Source of the DNA: Dyadobacter bucti
Lineage (GTDB): Bacteria > Bacteroidota > Bacteroidia > Cytophagales > Spirosomataceae
DNA: 64,000 nt
Assembly (NCBI RefSeq): GCF_005869225.1
Contig: NZ_SWFP01000002.1
Coordinates: forward strand, 1,178,001-1,242,000
Direction: 5' to 3'
The notes below the pieces were generated by a model. It made no database searches, was not told the origin of the DNA, and was given only the letters and a program-made list of their open reading frames with translations. The position numbers and the translations under genes were made by a program. How positions within the stretch are numbered: the first letter of the stretch is position 1; each line of letters begins with the position of its first letter. Below are positions 17,627-24,970 of this stretch, in pieces.

Positions 17627-18091
17627 ATGCTCTCGACTAAGCCAAATATCGATACACTCACTCACGGACTAAGAAAGGCGGTTTCTACTCCGGAAACAGC
17701 CAAGAGCACGAAGGAACAGAAAGATTTAGTTACAGCATTAAGCTTGGCTATCAATGAATTACGAGATACTCTAACAAAAAAGACTTCTGGCGCTAAGATC
17801 GTAAGCACCTATCTGGCCAAGCTAACCTGGGTTGATATCACAGACGAAAAGGTCAGGGAGACCATTGCAGGATTACTCGATTCATCGCTGGCCTGGTACA
17901 ACCTGGAGTTGGAATACATTCAAACAATTCAGCCGATAATCAACAATGGGCTTGCGGCAAATGAGTATAAGGTTTACAAAGAAGCTGTCGAGGATCTGGG
18001 TGAAGCGATTTCTGATCTAAAATCAGCGGTGATAACATTGCCTAATTCCAAAGAATTCAATGATGCTATGAAGGAACTTGCAAATCTTTGA
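17627..18091 (+). CDS. unrecognised protein, candidate antitoxin partner of the RelE-like toxin
   Basis: I do not recognise this 154-residue protein. It is soluble, largely alpha-helical by composition, with no export signal and no visible helix-turn-helix or ribbon-helix-helix motif; it contains TKKTSGAKIVSTYLAKLTWV and a helical C-terminus (EAVEDLGEAISDLKSAVITL). Its stop codon overlaps the start of the RelE-like gene (TGATG at 18089-18093), the arrangement usual for type II antitoxin-toxin pairs, so it is the best antitoxin candidate. At 154 residues it is long for a classic RelB-type antitoxin. The role is inferred from position alone. Confidence 0.55.
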   Translation: MLSTKPNIDTLTHGLRKAVSTPETAKSTKEQKDLVTALSLAINELRDTLTKKTSGAKIVSTYLAKLTWVDITDEKVRETIAGLLDSSLAWYNLELEYIQTIQPIINNGLAANEYKVYKEAVEDLGEAISDLKSAVITLPNSKEFNDAMKELANL

Positions 18092-18495
18092 TGAAAATTT
18101 TCTGCACAGCCGAGTTTGAAAAGATATTTAAAAGGCTCAGTAAAAAGAATGCTTACAGAGATTTAGAAAAAGAAATCGTCGAATATTTTTTCGCAGAAAA
18201 TATAGACTTCTCAGGTAGCAGACGGTTGGGTGGCCACGCGGAAAATCCGTATATAAAAAAGCGTTTGGGAGGTTCCGGTGGATACCGAGCCTACTTTTAT
18301 ATCATAGTCAAGGACAATAGCTTGTATCTGATGTTCCTCCATCCCAAGACCGGCCCTGACGGATCGACAAATATCACCGACGAAGCTAAAACGCAACTCC
18401 TTAGGGATTTAATTTCGGATATTAAATCGAAACGATTGCTTTGTGTCACGAAGCATGAAAGTAAGGAGCAATTGGTATTCACGGTGGCGGAATAA
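18091..18495 (+). CDS. RelE-like toxin
   Basis: A 134-residue protein resembling the RelE family PF06296: N-terminal IFCTAEFEKIFKRLSKKN, central KKRLGGSGGYRAYFYII near 57-73, and LMFLHPKTGPDGSTNI near 80-95, the basic and aromatic core that in the family contacts mRNA in the ribosomal A site. I start it at ATG 18091, inside the stop of the preceding gene; a TTG one codon earlier would also serve. Family members cut or block translation and are held in check by the co-encoded antitoxin. A degraded second copy lies about 1.4 kb upstream. Confidence 0.65.
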   Translation: MKIFCTAEFEKIFKRLSKKNAYRDLEKEIVEYFFAENIDFSGSRRLGGHAENPYIKKRLGGSGGYRAYFYIIVKDNSLYLMFLHPKTGPDGSTNITDEAKTQLLRDLISDIKSKRLLCVTKHESKEQLVFTVAE

Positions 18496-18559
18496 GTGCT
18501 GGCATGCATCATCTGGAAAAATAGCCACCCCTCTATCCAAAATTTCCCGCTTACAAACA

Positions 18560-18586
18560 AATATTTATCGATAATCGATAAATATT
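18560..18586. promoter_or_regulatory. 27-bp palindromic operator of the DUF2975-HTH pair
   Basis: AATATTTATCGAT (18560-18572) and ATCGATAAATATT (18574-18586) are exact reverse complements around one central A. A -7-like element TACATTCG (18590-18597) follows immediately, so the palindrome covers the expected -33 region of the promoter for the gene at 18623. The small HTH protein encoded by the second gene of the unit is the obvious candidate to bind here and repress its own operon; that is inference. Confidence 0.7.
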
Positions 18587-18622
18587 CACTACATTCGCCA
18601 TGTCACTTTAAGCTTGATAAAC

Positions 18623-19144
18623 ATGGTAATCAAAATTCCCACCCAATGGATATTGCGTACGCTGCTGTTTGTGTCATGGTTCATTTTTGTCGGACTGAGT
18701 ATTGAGGCGGGCGCATTTCTGACCAACGCAGTTTTTGCGGTTTTTAAACCATCCGCTGTTCCGATCCTGTGGCAGCAGACCGACTTGTCGGACCTGCTGA
18801 GGCATGACAGGGGCTACTTTGCAGTCATCGTCCTGTGCTCGGCGATCGTTGCGGGCCATAAGGCTTGCATGTTTTATCTGATCATCAAAGCCCTGTTGAA
18901 AAAGAACATCAGCATGATCCAGCCATTTAGTATCGAAGCGAAAAGACTCGTGCTTAATCTTTCGTATTTAACTTTTGCCATCGGACTGTTTTCAACAATG
19001 GGCTATAAATATACCCATTGGCTGATCAGCCAGGGCGTAAAAATGCCGGATACCGAATCTCTGCATTTCGATAGCGGTGACGTTTGGTTTTTTATGGGTA
19101 TTACCCTTTTGGTGATAGGACAGATATTCCGGAGAGGAATATAA
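18623..19144 (+). CDS. DUF2975 membrane protein
   Basis: A 173-residue protein with four predicted membrane helices (near 8-30, 70-95, 115-135 and 150-170), matching DUF2975. I start it at ATG 18623 (MVIKIPTQW); a TTG three codons earlier is also open. DUF2975 proteins are typically encoded directly before a short Xre-type regulator, as here, and are presumed to sense or transduce a membrane signal to it; function is unknown. Confidence 0.75.
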   Translation: MVIKIPTQWILRTLLFVSWFIFVGLSIEAGAFLTNAVFAVFKPSAVPILWQQTDLSDLLRHDRGYFAVIVLCSAIVAGHKACMFYLIIKALLKKNISMIQPFSIEAKRLVLNLSYLTFAIGLFSTMGYKYTHWLISQGVKMPDTESLHFDSGDVWFFMGITLLVIGQIFRRGI

Positions 19145-19177
19145 ATTCATGCCGAAAATGATCTGACGATTTAACGC

Positions 19178-19426
19178 ATGGCGATTGTTGTAAACCTGGA
19201 TGTGATGATGGCCAGACGCAAAATTTCACTGAACGAACTATCTGAAAGGGTCGATATCACCCTTTCCAATTTGTCCATACTAAAGACCGGAAAAGCCAAA
19301 GCCATCCGATTTTCGACCTTGGAAGCAATCTGCAGAACACTCGACTGTCAGCCCGGCGATATTCTTGAATACCGGCCGGATACAGACAGCTCTGCGCCTG
19401 ATCTCGGAACTCATCCGGTCACGTGA
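19178..19426 (+). CDS. small Xre-family (YozG-like) DNA-binding regulator
   Basis: An 82-residue protein that is almost only a Xre-type helix-turn-helix: VNLDVMMARRKISLNELSER, recognition segment VDITLSNLSILKTGKAKAI, and TLEAICRTLDCQPGDILEYR, the classic ending of the YozG/HTH_26 group. It follows the DUF2975 gene by 33 bases. The pair forms a widespread two-gene unit, and the palindrome at 18560-18586 is the probable autoregulatory site. Confidence 0.85.
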   Translation: MAIVVNLDVMMARRKISLNELSERVDITLSNLSILKTGKAKAIRFSTLEAICRTLDCQPGDILEYRPDTDSSAPDLGTHPVT

Positions 19427-19430
19427 CATG

Positions 19431-20065
19431 CTACACAATCCTGTTCTTCAGAGCGGTCGCCACGGCTTCGGAAGCATTGTGTACATGCAGTTTCTGGTAG
19501 ATCTTTTTAATGTGGTTATTGACAGTAAATGGCGAAATGTTCAGTTCGGCAGCGATCATTTTATGGCTCAGGCCCTTTACCAGTTGACCGAGAATCTCAA
19601 TTTCTCTGTCCGATAAATTAAAAACTGATTGATTTCATCAGCCGGTTTTTCGCGAAAGAATTGCAAGACCTTTCTGGCGATGGACGCTGTCATCGGAGAA
19701 CCGCCATTGACAACTTCGTGAATGCCCTCAATTAATTTGTCAGGCTTTGTTTTTTTCAAAATATAGCCGTGCGCCCCTGCCAGAATACTGTCGAAGATCT
19801 TTTCATTGTCCTCGAAAACTGTCTGCATGATGATATGAGTTGCCGGAAAATGCCGCTGCACCAACTTCACGCCTTCGATCCCATCCACCTCCGGCATATC
19901 GATATCCATTAAAACTACATCCGGAACGCTGTGATGTAAACGTTCTACCAGATTGCGGCAATTTGCGTAGTCGCCAACGCATTCCAGTTCCGGGTCCAGA
20001 CTGAGCAATAAACGCAACGCAGCGCGTCGTTCGGTGTGGTCGTCAAAAATTGCAACTTTAATCAT
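19431..20065 (-). pseudogene. NarL/LuxR-type response regulator, split by a 1-base deletion
   Basis: The receiver domain (residues 1-120) is intact: acidic pair D8/D9, phospho-acceptor D54 in VLMDIDMPEV, conserved K104. After PADEINQF the frame runs to a premature stop at 19577. Reading on after adding one A to the A5 run at 19620-19624 (T5 on the coding strand) restores NLSDREIEILGQLVKGLS and a complete LuxR helix-turn-helix (ELNISPFTVNNHIKKIYQKL) ending at a stop at 19431. The corrected length of 211 residues is normal for the family. As written, only a 162-residue receiver protein with no DNA-binding domain is made. It is the evident partner of the kinase gene ending 51 bases upstream. Confidence 0.85.
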
Positions 20066-20098
20066 AATACCAAAATTACCGGATACATCCTGGCTCGC

Positions 20099-20117
20099 AA
20101 TAGCTCAAACAGGCTAT
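20099..20117. promoter_or_regulatory. dyad site upstream of the response regulator, copy 1
   Basis: AATAGCTCAAACAGGCTAT has inverted ATAGC/GCTAT arms and matches 17 of 19 bases of the dyad at 24720-24739. It lies about 35 bases before the regulator start and just past the kinase stop. The size suits a LuxR-type dimer; binding is inference. Confidence 0.45.
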
Positions 20118-23100
20118 CAGACCGGAAACTCGAGCACAGTACTACTACCCTGCCCCGGCTCCGATTTCAATGTCAGGTTTCCTTTTAATGTTTTCGCCCT
20201 GTTCTGCATGTTCACAATACCATTTCCCGGCTTTTTTACCGACCTGTCAAAACCCCGGCCATCATCTCGGATGGATAATCTGAGGCCCACCGGCGAACGG
20301 GCGATCTCGATCCACACATGTTGCCCCTGAGCATGCCTGACAATGTTATTAAGTGCTTCTTTGTAAATGAGATAAAAGTCTTTGCGCTTTTCCATATCCA
20401 TTTTTAAAGTCCGTACCGACTCGTCGTCGGTGAAATGCAGCACATAATTTTTTGCCTCAAAAAGCTGCACCGCATGTTCACGCATCCGGTTAATGATATT
20501 TACAAACTGGTCGTTCTCGGCATGGGTACTCCAGATGATATCGCTCATCGCCTCCATCGCCTGCTCGGAGTTCTCACTAATCTTTTCCAGCAATATTTGG
20601 GGGTTGGCGCTGGCATCTTTCAATTGGGCCGAAGCAACTTTTGAATAAATCGAAATGGTACTCAGCGAAGATCCGATCTCGTCGTGCAGGTCGCGGGAAA
20701 TGCGGTTTCGCAGCTGCTGTAACCGCATGATCTGCTGTAACCTGTATTGATAAATACCATACAAAACCGCAGACACCAGCCCAACCAATAAAATATAAAA
20801 ATACCAGGTCTTCCAGAACGGGGCGATAATATCGACGGTCAGTAAGGTCTGCTCCGCGCCCCATTGAATTCCGTCCAGACTTGCTTGTGCCAGAAAAGTG
20901 TAATGTCCCGGGTCGAGGTTGGTATACGTCGCGTCATGGCTGGTAGCTGTGACGACCCAGTCATCTTCCAGCCCATCGAGCCGGTAGCGGTAGTGTATCC
21001 GCCCGGTACCGCTGTAATCGGCTGCCGCGAAAGTCAGGCCGATCATGTTCTGGTTGTGTTTCAGTTCAATGTTCCTGATATAGGAAATATCTGCCGTGCG
21101 CGGGGTTCCTGATTTTTTGAGGTCAGGGGGCTTATTAAATAGTGTAAAATTTGTGAGAAAAACCCGGGGCGGACGTATGGAGCGGATTTGTTCGGGCAGG
21201 AAATAGTTGATGCCGTTGATCCCTCCGAAATAGAGCGTATCGTTCCATTTTGCGAAAGCGTATCGGTTAAACTCATTGTCCTGCAACCCGTCGCGGGCTG
21301 TAAAATTTCGAAAAACCTTTCTTTTTGGATCAAAATAGGCAATTCCTTTGTTGGTGCTCATCCACAAATTCCCGGCTTTGTCAGCAAGTATTCCATACAC
21401 AGTGTTATTCGGCAGGCCTTCCTGCATTGTAAAATGATCGAACCTCCCTGTGCTTTTATCCAGCCTGTTCAGCCCGCCGCCCATTGTCCCGATCCAAAGG
21501 TACCGGTCCGGCTGTTCGGGATCCGCGCAGAGCGACAGGAGAAAATGATGGCTCAACGACTGGTCATCCCCCGGGATACCCGAAAAAGAACGCCATTTTC
21601 CTGAAAACGGATCGAAGTGCAGCAACCCCGCCACCGTCGCCAGCCATAAACCCCCGTCTTTATCCTGTAAAATCTGGTTTACGAAAGTATACCTCCCCAC
21701 GCCCGGCTTCCGGGGGAGAGGATGCAAACGCAGGTGCGCGTCGCGCGTGTCGAGCTGCACGAGCATGCTGTCGCTTCCTGCCCAGAGCTGTTCATTTTGA
21801 CCCAGATACAACGGATAAAGCCCTGTCTGTTGAAAAAAGACAGCTTTCGATACCTTACCGGAAAGATCAATTTTCAAGATACCATTGGAGGAGTTGAGCC
21901 AAAGCTGGTCTTTTCCGGCCCGGGTGGCGCTTCGGTTAAAATCTGACCGCCAATCAGGAAAAATACCTCCTTCCTGATTTTCATAGATCCCTGTGCCCGT
22001 CCGCAGCAGGTACCGGCCATTGACCAGCAGCCTGTTACCGCCGAGAGGCAGGATCTGATAGGTGTTATTTCCTTTTGAAATATGATGAAAATAATCCCTC
22101 GCCGGGTGGTACTTCAATAAACCGAAACCACCGGTCGGCATCCAGATCACGCCTCCCGGATCGGTGTAATGGTTTGCAGAATTCTCCACAAAACGCAGCA
22201 GGGCGGGATCCGCCGTCACTTCCTGCCGCGTTTCCGAAATCATGTGAATGCGGATGAATTTCCCCTTGTCTTCAATCCATAAAAATCCTTCCTTATCGAC
22301 CGTCTTGACGACGATCCTCTGATCGGACCGGTAAATTTCCCTGGCATTTTTGAAATCGTAGTCCTCAAATTTCACTACTGAAAATTCCGTAAGAAGCAGG
22401 TATGAACGGCTCAATGTATCCTCCAAAAACTTCGGCATAAAGCCGTCACGTGCGCGGGCCATCCGGTAAACTGTCCGGAGCTTGAAACGGCCGTTGTCCT
22501 GGTTATCGGGCAAAAACTGAAAGATGCGGTCTTTGCCCACTACAAATGTCGCATTCCGCGCATTCAGTACATTAGGTTGGTCTTCAAAGAAACGGGCATC
22601 CTGCGGCAGCGATGCAATCTGCTGAAAACCATAATTGTCCGCAGCGCCCTCCGATCCGATCCGCAGCCTGTCCAAACCTCCCGAAGTACAAAGCCAGATA
22701 TTCCCGAAACGGTCTTCACTGATCTCCCTAACCTGCTTCCCCGACGGACCGTCGCCGGGTTTGGCCGGAAAATGCACAAACCGCCCCGCCTGCCGGTCGA
22801 ACAGTTCGAGACCCTGGTAAGCCGTACCCACCCATAACCTGCCTTTTGAATCTTCAAAAACACTCCTTATCGCATCGTCGGCAAGGGAAGCCGGGTCGGA
22901 AGGTTTGTGCCGGTAAACTGTGAATGTATATCCGTCATACCGGTTCAGCCCGTCATTGGTCCCGAACCACATTAATCCTTTCCGGTCCTGGATCACGCTC
23001 GTTACATATCCCTGTGACAGCCCGTCGTTAACGGTTAATGTCTCAAAACGCAGTTGCTGGGGAGCCTGAGCCTCCACATTCGCACACAACAATATCAGCG

Positions 23101-23137
23101 ACAGACTGAAATAACAAATATGGAGCAGAGGCGGCAT
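20117..23137 (-). CDS. propeller-type sensor histidine kinase (Reg_prop, Y_Y_Y, HisKA_3, HATPase)
   Basis: A 1006-residue one-piece sensor. After a signal peptide (ending at ANVEAQ) come two seven-bladed propellers built from Reg_prop repeats, for example VTSVIQDRKGLMWFGTNDGL (about 45), IRSVFEDSKGRLWVGTAYQG (about 90) and YGILADKAGNLWMSTNKGIA (about 590). Then follow a Y_Y_Y domain (about 690-755, ending HYTFLAQASLDG), one membrane helix (about 768-788), a HisKA_3 phospho-acceptor region (RISRDLHDEIGSSLSTIS, with the histidine of LHDE) and a HATPase with NNIVRHAQG and DDGRGF. It would sense a periplasmic signal, often a sugar, and phosphorylate the NarL-type regulator encoded next. It lacks the C-terminal AraC module of true hybrid HTCS proteins. 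Confidence 0.9.
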   Translation of the reverse strand: MPPLLHICYFSLSLILLCANVEAQAPQQLRFETLTVNDGLSQGYVTSVIQDRKGLMWFGTNDGLNRYDGYTFTVYRHKPSDPASLADDAIRSVFEDSKGRLWVGTAYQGLELFDRQAGRFVHFPAKPGDGPSGKQVREISEDRFGNIWLCTSGGLDRLRIGSEGAADNYGFQQIASLPQDARFFEDQPNVLNARNATFVVGKDRIFQFLPDNQDNGRFKLRTVYRMARARDGFMPKFLEDTLSRSYLLLTEFSVVKFEDYDFKNAREIYRSDQRIVVKTVDKEGFLWIEDKGKFIRIHMISETRQEVTADPALLRFVENSANHYTDPGGVIWMPTGGFGLLKYHPARDYFHHISKGNNTYQILPLGGNRLLVNGRYLLRTGTGIYENQEGGIFPDWRSDFNRSATRAGKDQLWLNSSNGILKIDLSGKVSKAVFFQQTGLYPLYLGQNEQLWAGSDSMLVQLDTRDAHLRLHPLPRKPGVGRYTFVNQILQDKDGGLWLATVAGLLHFDPFSGKWRSFSGIPGDDQSLSHHFLLSLCADPEQPDRYLWIGTMGGGLNRLDKSTGRFDHFTMQEGLPNNTVYGILADKAGNLWMSTNKGIAYFDPKRKVFRNFTARDGLQDNEFNRYAFAKWNDTLYFGGINGINYFLPEQIRSIRPPRVFLTNFTLFNKPPDLKKSGTPRTADISYIRNIELKHNQNMIGLTFAAADYSGTGRIHYRYRLDGLEDDWVVTATSHDATYTNLDPGHYTFLAQASLDGIQWGAEQTLLTVDIIAPFWKTWYFYILLVGLVSAVLYGIYQYRLQQIMRLQQLRNRISRDLHDEIGSSLSTISIYSKVASAQLKDASANPQILLEKISENSEQAMEAMSDIIWSTHAENDQFVNIINRMREHAVQLFEAKNYVLHFTDDESVRTLKMDMEKRKDFYLIYKEALNNIVRHAQGQHVWIEIARSPVGLRLSIRDDGRGFDRSVKKPGNGIVNMQNRAKTLKGNLTLKSEPGQGSSTVLEFPV

Positions 23138-23186
23138 TACTGGTTTTTAATCAGAAAATAACATCACCTAAAATAGAATTACTTCC

Positions 23187-23570
23187 TCAATTTAAAAGCA
23201 TGTTCAGCGTATTTATCAATGCATCCGTGATATTTCCTTCTTTGGAAATAAAAAAATCGGCCCCCGCCTCTGCCATTTGCCCGATTGTTGAAGAATCACT
23301 TTTACTGGACATTGCGATGATCTTCGTATCAGGCCAGTCGTTCTTCAGGATCAAAGCCGTTTCAAAGCCATCCATAATGGGCATTTCGATATCAAGGATA
23401 ACTACACAGGGCGCTTTTCCGGCTTCGCGGATTTTCGACAAGCAGTCCTGGCCATCTGTCGCTTCAAATACAACGGATAAATTATTTTTGATCAAAAGAA
23501 AACTTACATAGGCGCGAACCACAGGGCTGTCGTCCACCACCGCGATGGTCTTATCATTAAGGGTATGCAT
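23187..23570 (-). CDS. single-domain response regulator (CheY-like)
   Basis: A 127-residue receiver domain only: acidic pair D13/D14 (AVVDDSPVVRA), phospho-acceptor D60 in CVVILDIEMP, S/T switch region IIAMSSKS, and K110 in FFISKEG. It begins 21 bases after the PAS-domain gene ends and so is likely co-transcribed with it. With no output domain it probably works as a phosphate shuttle or by binding a partner protein. Confidence 0.9.
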   Translation of the reverse strand: MHTLNDKTIAVVDDSPVVRAYVSFLLIKNNLSVVFEATDGQDCLSKIREAGKAPCVVILDIEMPIMDGFETALILKNDWPDTKIIAMSSKSDSSTIGQMAEAGADFFISKEGNITDALINTLNMLLN

Positions 23571-23591
23571 ATAAGAATAGTAAAGGCTAAC

Positions 23592-24578
23592 TCACACGGA
23601 CAGGTCTTTGATATTTTGGTTAAACTCGTTTGCAAGCTGCAATACCAGTTTGAGCAGCTCTTTCGTCTCTGATTGGGTGTCGGGATTACTGATCATCAGT
23701 TCAATCACATTTAACATTCTCGACAGCGGTGCCCGGATAGCGTGCGAGTCTGACAAAGCTATTTCCCTGATCATCGCGTTTTTCCTTCTTATATTCTGAA
23801 GGTGGTCCTCATATTCTGAAATATTACGCAGCGACCCGACTGCCCTGTAAACCTTGCCAGATTGGTCCCGGAGAAAAATAATAAAGCAATCCACAGTGGC
23901 CAGGTTTCCATCGGCTTTGTGCAGGCGAAACTCGGAAAAGACCGTCTTCACATGGACAGACCGCATCCCTTCTTCTATTTCAGCCCATACTCTTTTTTTG
24001 TCCGGCAGATAAATCCTGTTATAAAATTCATAGCTATTGCCTTGAACGGACCTGTAACCGAAATGATGTGAGAAGCTGCTTGTCCATACCAGGTTATCTT
24101 CGAAAACATCCCAGTCGAAAATGGCCTCGCCGATTGCATGCATAAGCACACTATCACGCTCCTCAGCGCGTTGTAGCCGGCTTGTCACCGATACCAAATC
24201 TGTGATGTCCTGCGAGATGAGCACAATTCCGTTGATAGCAGGGTCCAGCGACGAGTCACTGGCCGTTGGGCGCATCCAGCGCCAGTTACCAACATCATCA
24301 CTTAAACGGTATGGAGCAAACTGCACCTGCTTTCTGCCTGTTACAGATGAGAAAGAGTCCACAAATTGTGCTAAGTCATCAGGATGGATCCGGTCAAACG
24401 CGCTTTGCCCCAGATACCGTGACAAGTCGGTTCCGAGAATTTGCCTATACCTGTCGTTCAAAAAGAGATAATTTCCTTCGGGATCTACAACAGATATAAG
24501 GTCCGTAGCCTGGTTAACCAGTGCTAGCAAACAATTTTGGCAGGCCATTGGCGGGTTTTCGTTTACGAGATGGCGCAT
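23592..24578 (-). CDS. PAS-domain protein with HisKA-like helix pair but no ATPase
   Basis: About 328 residues from my preferred start at 24578 (MRHLVNENPP); an upstream ATG at 24665 would add 29 unlikely residues. It has two PAS domains (LISVVDPEGNYLFLNDRYRQ, and FSHHFGYRSV followed by a PAC-like segment AVGSLRNISEYE). It ends in a dimerisation-type helix with a histidine in IALSDSHAIRAPLSRMLNVI, as in Cytophagales kinases with the SHxxRAPLxR motif. The chain stops right after the second helix, with no HATPase domain. It could be a phosphotransfer or inhibitory partner rather than a kinase, possibly for the CheY-like protein encoded 21 bases downstream. Confidence 0.75.
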   Translation of the reverse strand: MRHLVNENPPMACQNCLLALVNQATDLISVVDPEGNYLFLNDRYRQILGTDLSRYLGQSAFDRIHPDDLAQFVDSFSSVTGRKQVQFAPYRLSDDVGNWRWMRPTASDSSLDPAINGIVLISQDITDLVSVTSRLQRAEERDSVLMHAIGEAIFDWDVFEDNLVWTSSFSHHFGYRSVQGNSYEFYNRIYLPDKKRVWAEIEEGMRSVHVKTVFSEFRLHKADGNLATVDCFIIFLRDQSGKVYRAVGSLRNISEYEDHLQNIRRKNAMIREIALSDSHAIRAPLSRMLNVIELMISNPDTQSETKELLKLVLQLANEFNQNIKDLSV

Positions 24579-24719
24579 GCTGGTGCGGAGCCAATACCCC
24601 TCCGACCGAGGGCAAAAGAGGAGGTGTAAAAGAGAATGGGGTATGTAAAGGTGTTTTTCATACAATACGCTGAGTTAGTCCTGATTCAACAAAACTAACA
24701 CTTCATGCAGCGCACCGTC

Positions 24720-24739
24720 AATAGCTTAAACAAGCTATT
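24720..24739. promoter_or_regulatory. dyad site between divergent PAS and TonB-receptor genes, copy 2
   Basis: AATAGCTTAAACAAGCTATT is a perfect 8-base inverted repeat with a 4-base centre, nearly identical to the site at 20099-20117. It lies about 140 bases upstream of the PAS gene start and 230 bases upstream of the TonB receptor start. The rest of the 24579-24970 gap shows no gene. Confidence 0.5.
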
Positions 24740-24970
24740 GCATATATCCGGGATCCGGTTTAAGGCACAACCAGTCGACGGCAGGGCTCCGGGCCTGGCT
24801 GCCGGGTGCAGGATCTATCCGGGCAGGCATAGCTATCATTGCCCCCTTTACTATTTGCTCAAAATCGAATGTTACCTCCGCTTTCCAATTATATAACATC
24901 TTGGTAACATCTTGATAACATCTTAGATGGGTAGATCCTCTTTTTTTGCGAAAGTTTTTCAAATATCAAC

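Noticed and set aside
19610..19630. programmed -1 ribosomal frameshift in the response regulator
   Set aside because: The in-frame codons before the shift are G-TTT-TTA, so P-site re-pairing would be imperfect and I see no stimulatory stem-loop; a deletion or sequencing error is more likely.
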